DNA from: Anaerolineae bacterium
GTDB taxonomy: Bacteria > Chloroflexota > Anaerolineae > Aggregatilineales > Phototrophicaceae
Assembly (NCBI GenBank): GCA_019912905.1
Contig: JAIOHO010000738.1
Span: 1-12,177 of the forward strand
DNA length: 12,177 nt
Direction: 5' to 3'
Positions 1 through 7,593 of the stretch are shown in pieces. Position 1 is the stretch's first letter. Every line of letters begins with the position of its first letter. Both the position numbers and the translations under genes were made by a program. The notes under the pieces are model-generated. The model did not search any database. It worked only from the letters and a program-made list of their open reading frames with translations, and was not told where the DNA came from.

Positions 1-167
1 GTCCCAAGATGCAGCAGGCACTGCGCGCTGCCGGGTTCGATACGTTCGAGAAGATCGCCGCATCCACCCCTGCTGACCTGACCGCTGCGATCGAGGCCGC
101 CGGGATGCGCCTGGCCCCGACGATTGAAAGCTGGCCGGAGCAGGCGAAGGAACTGATGAAAAAATAG
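1..167 (+). CDS. Helix-hairpin-helix domain protein, C-terminal fragment
   Basis: This is the last 54 codons of a gene that begins before the window. The reading frame starts at base 3 and ends at TAG 165-167. The first visible residues, PKMQQAL, preceded by a codon ending in GT, fit the G-P-K-[IM] turn of a helix-hairpin-helix DNA-binding motif. They are followed by AAGFDTFEKIAASTPADL and, near the end, the SWPEQAKEL signature. From memory, this pattern is typical of the small HhH (H3TH-like) domains found alone or fused to the C-termini of ribosomal or nucleoid-type proteins in Chloroflexota and Bacteroidota. HhH domains bind DNA or RNA backbones without sequence specificity. What lies N-terminal of the domain cannot be seen, so the full product is unknown. 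The gene is convergent with the clpC gene that follows. Confidence is good for an HhH tail and none is claimed for overall function. Confidence 0.7.
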   Translation, partial: PKMQQALRAAGFDTFEKIAASTPADLTAAIEAAGMRLAPTIESWPEQAKELMKK

Positions 168-183
168 CCGTCAGTCGTCGGCT
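159..183 (-). terminator. Possible back-up intrinsic terminator for minus-strand transcripts
   Basis: Read on the minus strand, AGCCG (183-179) pairs with CGGCT (170-166) across an 8-nt loop and is followed by A then six Ts (164-159). The stem is only 5 bp and lies across the stop codon of the plus-strand HhH gene, so it could act as a second stop for clpC1 read-through. It is weak compared with the hairpin at 333-365. Confidence 0.3.
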
Positions 184-241
184 CTCAGTCTCTGCGACTT
201 CCCTGCATCGTGGTTCTTGGCGTGTTGATCAGCGTGTGAAC

Positions 242-302
242 CTCAACCGCAAGACAAACGTCTGAGCGTTCCAGTCTGGTTTCTGTTGAGTTTTGGTTTT
301 TT
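242..302 (+). terminator. Weak candidate terminator for the HhH gene
   Basis: CTCAAC (242-247) can pair with GTTGAG (285-290), and the second arm runs straight into TTTTGGTTTTTT (291-302). The stem has only 6 bp and encloses 37 nt, which contains a small AGAC/GTCT hairpin. The T-rich tract is real, but the hairpin is marginal. It is the only plus-strand terminator candidate seen between 168 and 395. Confidence 0.22.
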
Positions 303-332
303 GGCTGAAGACTGATGACTGTGGAGTCCAAC

Positions 333-365
333 AAAAAACCACCTGCACGACTCGCACAGGTGGTT
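333..365 (-). terminator. Intrinsic terminator of clpC1
   Basis: On the minus strand, a perfect 9-bp stem (AACCACCTG 365-357 with CAGGTGGTT 345-337, 11-nt loop) is followed by a run of six Ts (338-333, the last two shared with the stem). It starts 30 nt after the clpC1 stop codon. This is a textbook Rho-independent terminator. Confidence 0.88.
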
Positions 366-395
366 GGATAAAATCTGAGGGATGACGTCCGCAGA

Positions 396-2885
396 TCAGG
401 CAGGCGGCGCTTCCGGTTGGCCTTCCTCGATCATATCGAGTGTGAGGTTGCCCTCCGCATCCGCGTCGGCGCGCACGATACTGCCGAGGCGGAATTTGCC
501 CGAAAGGATGCTGTCGGACAGCTCGTCTTCGATCTCGTTCTGGATCAGACGCCGCAGCGGGCGCGCACCGTATTCGGGATCGTAGCCATGATCGGCCAGC
601 CAGCCGCGCGCACCATCGGTCATTTCCAGTGTGATGGCATGTTCCAGCAGGCGTTCGCGAACCTTGTTCAGTTCCAGTTCCACGATCTGCTTGATTTCAT
701 CTTTGGTCAGCGACCGGAAGACGATGGAGGCATCCACGCGGTTGAGGAATTCCGGGCGGAAGACGCGGCGCAGCTGCTCGACGACGCTCTTACGCATGTC
801 GTCATACGATTCCTTCTCGGTGACTTCCTCGGACCGTTTCAGGTCGAAGCCGAGGGTCGTGCCGCGCTTGATCGTATCCGCGCCGACATTGCTGGTCATG
901 ACGATGATCGAGTTGCGGAAGCTGACGGTGCGCCCGCGCGCGTCGGTCAGTTGGCCCTCTTCCATCATCTGAAGCAGCATGTTGAAGGCTTCGGGATGCG
1001 CTTTTTCGATTTCGTCAAAGACGACGATGCTGTATGGACGGCGGCGGATCGCCTCGGTAAGCTGGCCTGCATCTTCATAGCCGACATAACCGGGAGGCGC
1101 ACCGACCAGGCGGGCCACCGAATGCCGCTCCATGAATTCGGACATATCCAGCTGCACCAGGGCATCTTCGCTGCCGAACAGAAATTCCGCCAGCGTCTTG
1201 GTCAGTTCGGTTTTGCCAACTCCGGTCGGCCCCAGGAACATAAATGAACCGATGGGGCGGCGCGGATCTTTCAGGCCGGCACGGGCGCGGCGGACGGCCT
1301 TGCTGATCGCCAGGATCGCCTCATGCTGGCCGATGATGCGCTCATGGAGGGCTTCCTCCATGTGCATCAGGCGTTCGCTTTCCTCACCGGCGATGCGCAT
1401 GACCGGAATGCCGGTCCACATGGCGACGACTTCGGCGATGTCCTCGGCCACCAGACGAGGCTGGCCGGTTTCGGTGTTCCAGTTGGCCTTGAGCTGCTCC
1501 AGCGCATCGCGGATGCTGTCGCGCTGCTGCTCGATGTGATGCACGTCATCTTCGGGCGTGTCTTCCTCGGCCATCAGGCGCAGGTCGTCCTCCAGCCGTT
1601 CCAGGTCCATCTCCATATTGCGCACCTGGGCCGCTTCGGGGCTTTTGTACATGCGCAGCCGGGCCGACCCCTCGTCGATCAGGTCGATGGCTTTGTCCGG
1701 CAGGAAGCGATCGGGCACATAGCGGGCCGAAAGCTGCGCGGCGGATTCGATGGCTTCATTGGTGATTTCGACGTTGTGATGATCCTGATAGGGCACTTTG
1801 ATGCCCTGGAGGATTTCGATCGTTTCTTCGATGGTCGGTTCATCGACCATAATCTGCTGGAAGCGGCGTTCGAGGGCGGCATCGCTCTCGATGTGCTTAC
1901 GATATTCATCCAGCGTGGTGGCACCGATGCACTGGAGTTCGCCGCGCGACAGGGCCGGTTTGAGGATATTGGCCGCGTCCACGCTGCTGCCCGCCGAACC
2001 TGCACCGACGAGCATATGCACCTCGTCAATAAACAGGATGCTGTCGGACGACTTCAGTTCTTCGATCACGCGTTTGAGGCGTTCCTCGAACTGGCCGCGG
2101 TACATCGTCCCGGCCACCAGCGAACCGACATCCAGTTGCAGCACGCGTTTGTTCAGCAGCGGCTTGGGCGTGTCGCCCATCACGATGCGCTGCGCCAGCC
2201 CTTCGACGATGGCCGTCTTGCCGACGCCCGGCTCGCCAATCAGGGCCGGGTTGTTCTTGCGGCGGCGGCTGAGGACCTGGATGACTCGTTCGATTTCCGT
2301 TTCACGCCCGACGACCGGGTCGAGTTTGCCTTCCTGGGCCAGCGCCGTCAAATCGGTGGCGAGCTGATCCACAAGCGGGGTTTTACCCTCACGCGCGCGC
2401 GGACGATGTTCTTCTTTAGGTGGTTGATTAGGGGGCACGGGGCTTTCCTGCAACACACGCCGCGTCTGGCGGCGTACTTCCTCCGGGCTGACGCCCAGAC
2501 GCTTGAGCACGTCGATTGCCACCCCTTCCGACTGCCGCACCAGACCCAGCAGCAGGTGCTCAGTGCCGATATAGTGGTGGCCCATCCGCCGGGCTTCGTC
2601 GACGGCCAGTTCCAAGACACGCTTGGTGCCGGGTGAGAGGTCGAGCTGCGCGTTGGGCGTGCGCGTGGTCGCGCGCGTCAGCCGTTCGACCAGTTCTTCC
2701 ACCCGCCGCTGTTCCAGACCCAGATCGCGCAGGACCCGGCCTGCGACGCCGCCTTCTTCTCGCATCAAGCCCAAGAGCAGATGTTCGGTGCCGATATAGT
2801 TATGTTGAAGCCGTTCAGCTTCTTCCTGCGCCAGACTTAGCACGCGCCGCGCCCGCTGGGTGAAGCGCTCCATCTTGTTTGGCAC
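396..2885 (-). CDS. clpC: ClpC-family AAA+ unfoldase (paralogue 1)
   Basis: 829 residues, the usual ClpC length. It is the ATP-driven, hexameric, cytoplasmic unfoldase that feeds proteins to ClpP. It has two N-domain repeats (about 5-70 and 80-145), each with a TEHLLLGL core (Glu34 and Glu109 match the phospho-arginine-binding glutamates of Bacillus subtilis ClpC), then a proline-rich linker (149-160). D1 has Walker A GEPGVGKT (217-224), Walker B LFIDE (284-288), a pore loop with Tyr262 and an arginine finger at 340-341. D2 has GPTGVGKT (552-559), VVFDE (621-625) and a GYVGYE pore loop (599-604). LGF at 678-680 sits where ClpC carries its ClpP-docking tripeptide. The middle domain (about 410-475) is short, which excludes ClpB, but it lacks a clear UVR-type motif. 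The GTG start at 2885 is preceded by GGAGGT at 8 nt; Met5 would be 20 nt away. It is monocistronic, with its own promoter region and terminator. No neighbouring clpP or mcsB is seen. Confidence 0.95.
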   Translation of the reverse strand: MPNKMERFTQRARRVLSLAQEEAERLQHNYIGTEHLLLGLMREEGGVAGRVLRDLGLEQRRVEELVERLTRATTRTPNAQLDLSPGTKRVLELAVDEARRMGHHYIGTEHLLLGLVRQSEGVAIDVLKRLGVSPEEVRRQTRRVLQESPVPPNQPPKEEHRPRAREGKTPLVDQLATDLTALAQEGKLDPVVGRETEIERVIQVLSRRRKNNPALIGEPGVGKTAIVEGLAQRIVMGDTPKPLLNKRVLQLDVGSLVAGTMYRGQFEERLKRVIEELKSSDSILFIDEVHMLVGAGSAGSSVDAANILKPALSRGELQCIGATTLDEYRKHIESDAALERRFQQIMVDEPTIEETIEILQGIKVPYQDHHNVEITNEAIESAAQLSARYVPDRFLPDKAIDLIDEGSARLRMYKSPEAAQVRNMEMDLERLEDDLRLMAEEDTPEDDVHHIEQQRDSIRDALEQLKANWNTETGQPRLVAEDIAEVVAMWTGIPVMRIAGEESERLMHMEEALHERIIGQHEAILAISKAVRRARAGLKDPRRPIGSFMFLGPTGVGKTELTKTLAEFLFGSEDALVQLDMSEFMERHSVARLVGAPPGYVGYEDAGQLTEAIRRRPYSIVVFDEIEKAHPEAFNMLLQMMEEGQLTDARGRTVSFRNSIIVMTSNVGADTIKRGTTLGFDLKRSEEVTEKESYDDMRKSVVEQLRRVFRPEFLNRVDASIVFRSLTKDEIKQIVELELNKVRERLLEHAITLEMTDGARGWLADHGYDPEYGARPLRRLIQNEIEDELSDSILSGKFRLGSIVRADADAEGNLTLDMIEEGQPEAPPA

Positions 2886-2893
2886 GGTTCATT

Positions 2894-2899
2894 ACCTCC
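2894..2899 (-). promoter_or_regulatory. Shine-Dalgarno site fixing the GTG start of clpC1
   Basis: GGAGGT on the minus strand lies 8 nt before GTG (2885-2883). This supports a GTG start over the internal ATG four codons later. Confidence 0.75.
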
Positions 2900-2975
2900 G
2901 TCAGTAGTGGCTCATTGCCACCCTCACTGGTCATAAACTAACAGTAAACGCCCGGACCTTGAAATGAGTTAACTT

Positions 2976-3083
2976 TTATCGTTGTCTCCTGGACAAAACA
3001 TGTGCTGGACGGTGCTGTGGAGGCTCAGTCCCGGCCTTCTCGCGCAAGGCAGTGGGTGAACAACCTGCACCGAAATCACACAT
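2976..3083 (-). CDS. Possible 35-codon leader ORF upstream of clpC1
   Basis: The minus strand reads ATG at 3083 through TAA at 2978-2976, giving 35 residues that begin MCDFGAGCS and end in a basic SRRQR. A strong AAGGAGG (3102-3096) lies upstream, but 12 nt from the ATG, longer than the ideal spacing. It sits wholly inside the predicted clpC1 leader. No family is recognised. It may be a regulatory leader peptide or simply chance; the basic, Pro- and His-containing composition does not settle this. Confidence 0.18.
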   Translation of the reverse strand: MCDFGAGCSPTALREKAGTEPPQHRPAHVLSRRQR

Positions 3084-3100
3084 TCGATTGAGGAGCCTCC
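3019..3100. repeat. Inverted repeat in the clpC1 leader
   Basis: GGAGGCTC (3019-3026) and GAGCCTCC (3093-3100) are perfect 8-bp complementary arms 66 nt apart. In the clpC1 leader RNA they would close a large stem that sequesters the AGGAGG at 3101-3096. The right arm also forms a small local dyad AGGAG-G-CTCCT (3101-3091, minus) at the predicted transcription start. Confidence 0.4.
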
Positions 3101-3105
3101 TTCAC

Positions 3106-3134
3106 ATTATAACAGTAGAACCAACCCCTTTTAA
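3106..3134 (-). promoter_or_regulatory. Sigma-70-type promoter P2 of clpC1 (extended -10)
   Basis: On the minus strand, TTAAAA (3134-3129), a 17-nt spacer, then perfect TATAAT (3111-3106) preceded by TGT, an extended -10. The predicted start is near 3099, about 210 nt before the clpC1 start codon. Confidence 0.6.
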
Positions 3135-3184
3135 GTCCCGGATGCTTTATATCAGATTAGAATGTCGCTCGACGGGTAAATTTT

Positions 3185-3212
3185 ATTCTAGCACAGCGAC
3201 CAGTTTAGACAA
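3185..3212 (-). promoter_or_regulatory. Candidate distal promoter P1 of clpC1
   Basis: On the minus strand, TTGTCT (3212-3207), a 16-nt spacer and TAGAAT (3190-3185). The -35 box overlaps the T-tract side of the S1 gene terminator, so termination and re-initiation would be tightly juxtaposed. Confidence 0.4.
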
Positions 3213-3238
3213 AACAGGGGCATCCGTAGCTGCCCCTG
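3211..3238 (-). terminator. Intrinsic terminator of the S1 gene
   Basis: On the minus strand, CAGGGGCA (3238-3231) pairs with TGCCCCTG (3222-3215), giving 8 perfect bp with an 8-nt loop, followed by TTTTGTCT. It begins 26 nt after the S1 stop codon. Confidence 0.85.
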
Positions 3239-3264
3239 AATTCATCGTTGCTGCTGACCCATGT

Positions 3265-4764
3265 TTAGTAGTCCCAGTCCTGATCGAGGTATTCCGGTGA
3301 ATTCACTCGCTTCAGGCTGAGACCTAATCTTCGGTTCTGAATGTCCATTTTGACCACGCGCAGGGTCAGGGTATCGCCTTCCTTGACGACCTCACGCGGG
3401 TGATTGACGCGCTGGTCGGATAGTTCGGAAATGTGGATCAGTCCTTCAATTTCCGGCGCGTTAACCAGTTGGGCGAAGGCCCCGAATTTGGTCAGCTTGG
3501 TGATCGTGCCCTGCACCAGTTGGCCGACATTGTATTCGATCGCCACCGTGTCCCACGGGTCGGCTGCCTGGCTTTTCATGCTCAGGCCGATGCGTTTGCG
3601 GTCGGGATCGACACTGATGACTTCCACCCGCACTTCGTCGCCGACATTCAGGATTTCGCGGGGGTGAGTTACGTGCTGCCAGGAAAGTTCCGTCAGGTGA
3701 ACCAACCCTTCCGCCCCGCCGATGTCGATAAACGCGCCAAAATCCACCAGGCTCACCACCCGGCCTGTGCGGGTTTCACCCACTTGCAGGTCGGTAATCA
3801 GGTTTTCCTTGCGCGATTCCCGCACTTCGCGGGCGGCGGCACGTTCAGACAAAATCAGCCGGTTGCGGCTGCGGTCCACTTCCATCACCTTGACGGCAAT
3901 CGCAGCGTTGACCATCTCGCCCCAACGTTCTTCCGGTGTCTCGCCATCCATGGCGGCACGGCGTTCCGCACTGATCTGGCTTTGCGGTACGAAACCGCGC
4001 ACGCGCCCGAAGCGCACGATCAGGCCGCCTTTGTTATAGCCCGCCACCCGGCTTTCGTAGACCTTCTGCTCGACGCGGTATTCTTCAGCTTCCTGCCAGT
4101 CCCGCTCTTCCAGCGCCCGGTTCACCGAAAGCACCACATTGCCCTGATGATCGCGTGGGTTGACCACGTAGACCGGGACGACCTCGCCTGGTTTGAGCAG
4201 TTCGAGAGTCTCGCGGTTCATACGTTCCAATTCGCGGCCAGGAATAATTCCTTCCCCCTTGTCGCCCAGTGCTACCTGCACGGAGGTGGGGGAGGTCGCA
4301 ATCACCGTGCCGTCCAGCACTTCACCACGCTTGAGCAGCGGAGGCTCCTGCTCGGCAGTGGCAGTTGGCGCGCTGACAACTTCTTCAACGGGCGCTTCTG
4401 CCGCTTCCGCAGATTCCTCCTCGTTGAGCTGCTCACTCGTCTCGACAGCCTCAGCGGGGGTGTCGTCAGACGCGGCTCTGGGCTGCTCGGCAGCGGCAGT
4501 TGGCGCACTGACTGCTTCTTCAACGAGTGCTTCTGCCGCTTCCGCAGATTCCTCCTCGTTGAGCGGCTCGCTCGTCTCGACAGCCTCCGTGGGGATGTCG
4601 TCAGAGGTCGCTTTGGGCGCGCCATTGCTCAACTCGGCGCGCGTCTCTTCTGCCGGCTCAGGTGTGCTGTTTTCTTCGACAGTATCGAGTGCGGCGGGCT
4701 GTTCCGCAGAAGAACCCGGCGTTAGTTCTTCAGACTCGTCTGCCCCTGGAATCATGGAATTCAT
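3265..4764 (-). CDS. rpsA: S1-domain RNA-binding protein, ribosomal protein S1 homologue with acidic N-terminal extension
   Basis: 499 residues. Four S1 (OB-fold) RNA-binding domains are visible at about 144-217, 232-310, 326-398 and 411-486. The last two are most canonical, with DFGAFIDI...GLVHLTELS and KFGAFAQL...GLIHISELS. The four-domain layout matches S1 of Gram-positive and related bacteria, which helps the 30S subunit bind and unfold mRNA. Residues 1-140 form a low-complexity acidic Glu/Ala/Ser/Pro extension containing two 41-residue near-identical repeats (54-94 and 99-139); it is probably disordered. ATG at 4764 is preceded by GGGAGCAGG at suitable spacing; Met4 is an alternative. 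A strong promoter lies 36 nt upstream and a terminator follows, so the gene is likely monocistronic although it sits between two clpC genes. A general S1-domain regulator is possible, but true S1 is favoured. Confidence 0.88.
   Translation of the reverse strand: MNSMIPGADESEELTPGSSAEQPAALDTVEENSTPEPAEETRAELSNGAPKATSDDIPTEAVETSEPLNEEESAEAAEALVEEAVSAPTAAAEQPRAASDDTPAEAVETSEQLNEEESAEAAEAPVEEVVSAPTATAEQEPPLLKRGEVLDGTVIATSPTSVQVALGDKGEGIIPGRELERMNRETLELLKPGEVVPVYVVNPRDHQGNVVLSVNRALEERDWQEAEEYRVEQKVYESRVAGYNKGGLIVRFGRVRGFVPQSQISAERRAAMDGETPEERWGEMVNAAIAVKVMEVDRSRNRLILSERAAAREVRESRKENLITDLQVGETRTGRVVSLVDFGAFIDIGGAEGLVHLTELSWQHVTHPREILNVGDEVRVEVISVDPDRKRIGLSMKSQAADPWDTVAIEYNVGQLVQGTITKLTKFGAFAQLVNAPEIEGLIHISELSDQRVNHPREVVKEGDTLTLRVVKMDIQNRRLGLSLKRVNSPEYLDQDWDY
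4348..4605 (-). repeat. Two-copy direct repeat within the S1 gene (135-bp period)
   Basis: The 123-bp units 4348-4470 and 4483-4605 differ at 11 positions by manual alignment (about 91% identical) and are separated by 12 bp. They encode residues 99-139 and 54-94 of the S1 protein, which differ at 6 of 41 residues. The reading frame is kept because the period is a multiple of three. This looks like a fairly recent in-frame tandem duplication in the acidic extension. Confidence 0.92.
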
Positions 4765-4799
4765 AAAAACCTGCTCCCGAACACATGGGTACGGCGCAG

Positions 4800-4828
4800 A
4801 TTATACCTGTTGGGATGGAAAAATCCAA
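4800..4828 (-). promoter_or_regulatory. Sigma-70-type promoter of the S1 gene
   Basis: On the minus strand, TTGGAT (4828-4823), an exact 17-nt spacer and perfect TATAAT (4805-4800). The predicted start is near 4793, leaving a leader of roughly 30 nt before the ATG at 4764. Confidence 0.72.
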
Positions 4829-4847
4829 CCGGCAATAGCGGGTTGGA
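4824..4847. repeat. Inverted repeat overlapping the S1 promoter -35 box
   Basis: TCCAACC (4824-4830) and GGTTGGA (4841-4847) are perfect 7-bp arms with a 10-nt spacer. The left arm covers most of the -35 hexamer, so this could be a regulator site. No known operator consensus is matched. Confidence 0.4.
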
Positions 4848-4888
4848 AAAGTGGAATGTAAGGTTTCTGTTGGCGATGGGAGAAAGCC

Positions 4889-4913
4889 TGGGACAGGTTT
4901 CAAACCTGTCCCA
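4889..4913. terminator. Perfect 25-nt palindrome after clpC2, terminator-like or REP-like
   Basis: TGGGACAGGTTT (4889-4900) and AAACCTGTCCCA (4902-4913) are perfect 12-bp arms around a single central base. It starts 8 nt after the clpC2 stop. The hairpin is strong, but the sequence after it on either strand is not T-rich, so it is not a classic intrinsic terminator. It may stabilise the clpC2 3' end, act with Rho, or belong to a dispersed REP-like family; genome copy number would decide. Confidence 0.55.
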
Positions 4914-4921
4914 ACAATTCC

Positions 4922-7411
<2,490 letters not shown>

Positions 7412-7464
7412 GAGTTGTACCCCTCACTCAACCACAATAAAACTGCTTTTCCGAGTGTACGTGG

Positions 7465-7470
7465 ATTGTA
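7465..7470 (-). promoter_or_regulatory. Candidate -10 element for clpC2
   Basis: TACAAT on the minus strand (7470-7465) lies 53 nt before the clpC2 ATG. No convincing -35 box is found at 16-18 nt. A second possibility, TATATG (7526-7521), lies inside a palindrome. The promoter assignment is tentative. Confidence 0.3.
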
Positions 7471-7519
7471 CCGGATTTCGGACATCCTCACCCGCCTGCC
7501 AGGGAGGGCATTCGGGCTA

Positions 7520-7536
7520 GCATATACTGTATGTGC
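7520..7536. promoter_or_regulatory. Imperfect palindrome upstream of clpC2 (operator candidate)
   Basis: GCATATACTGTATGTGC is symmetric about its central T with 7 of 8 pairs matching. It covers the alternative -10-like TATATG (7526-7521, minus). Size and symmetry suit a dimeric helix-turn-helix repressor site. No known consensus is matched. Confidence 0.35.
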
Positions 7537-7549
7537 GAAAGCGTAAAAA

Positions 7550-7568
7550 TTACATTGGTACGATGTAA
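7550..7568. promoter_or_regulatory. Second dyad upstream of clpC2
   Basis: TTACAT (7550-7555) and ATGTAA (7563-7568) are perfect 6-bp arms separated by 7 nt, 14 bp from the palindrome at 7520-7536. It lies between gene C and clpC2. Confidence 0.3.
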
Positions 7569-7593
7569 ACACTGCGCTAGAAATTGCCATGCC

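Larger units (their letters stand above)
2886..3214 (-). promoter_or_regulatory. Long promoter and leader region of clpC1
   Basis: This 329-bp non-coding stretch precedes clpC1 on the minus strand, starting just beyond the S1 terminator stem. It holds two promoter candidates (3185-3212 and 3106-3134), an inverted repeat (3019-3026 with 3093-3100), a possible 35-codon leader ORF (3083-2976) and the clpC1 ribosome-binding site. If the proximal promoter is used, the untranslated leader is about 210 nt, long for a bacterial mRNA. I found no CIRCE (HrcA) element and no CtsR-type tandem heptamers. The plus-strand reading frame across it (3052-3300) has no recognisable protein features. Confidence 0.6.

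Noticed and set aside
1323..2636. Long plus-strand open frame of 437 codons opposite clpC1
   Set aside because: It is antisense to conserved ClpC motifs and its translation is rich in Asp, His, Phe and Arg, as expected of the mirror of a GC-rich coding frame. No family is recognisable.
2910..2923. T-box-like AGGGTGGCA (minus strand) just upstream of clpC1
   Set aside because: It matches 11 of 14 T-box positions, but it lies close to the start codon with no terminator/antiterminator pair or specifier loop, and clpC is not a T-box target.
2886..3214. CIRCE or CtsR operator upstream of clpC1
   Set aside because: I looked for TTAGCACTC-N9-GAGTGCTAA and tandem GGTCAAA heptamers and found neither.
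3052..3300. Plus-strand 82-codon frame in the clpC1 leader region
   Set aside because: It crosses the S1 terminator hairpin and runs into the S1 coding end on the other strand. Composition is not protein-like and no clear ribosome-binding site is present.
3433..4725. Plus-strand open frame of 430 codons opposite the S1 gene
   Set aside because: Mirror frame of a certain gene; it lacks protein-like motifs, and its repeats merely copy the S1 repeat.
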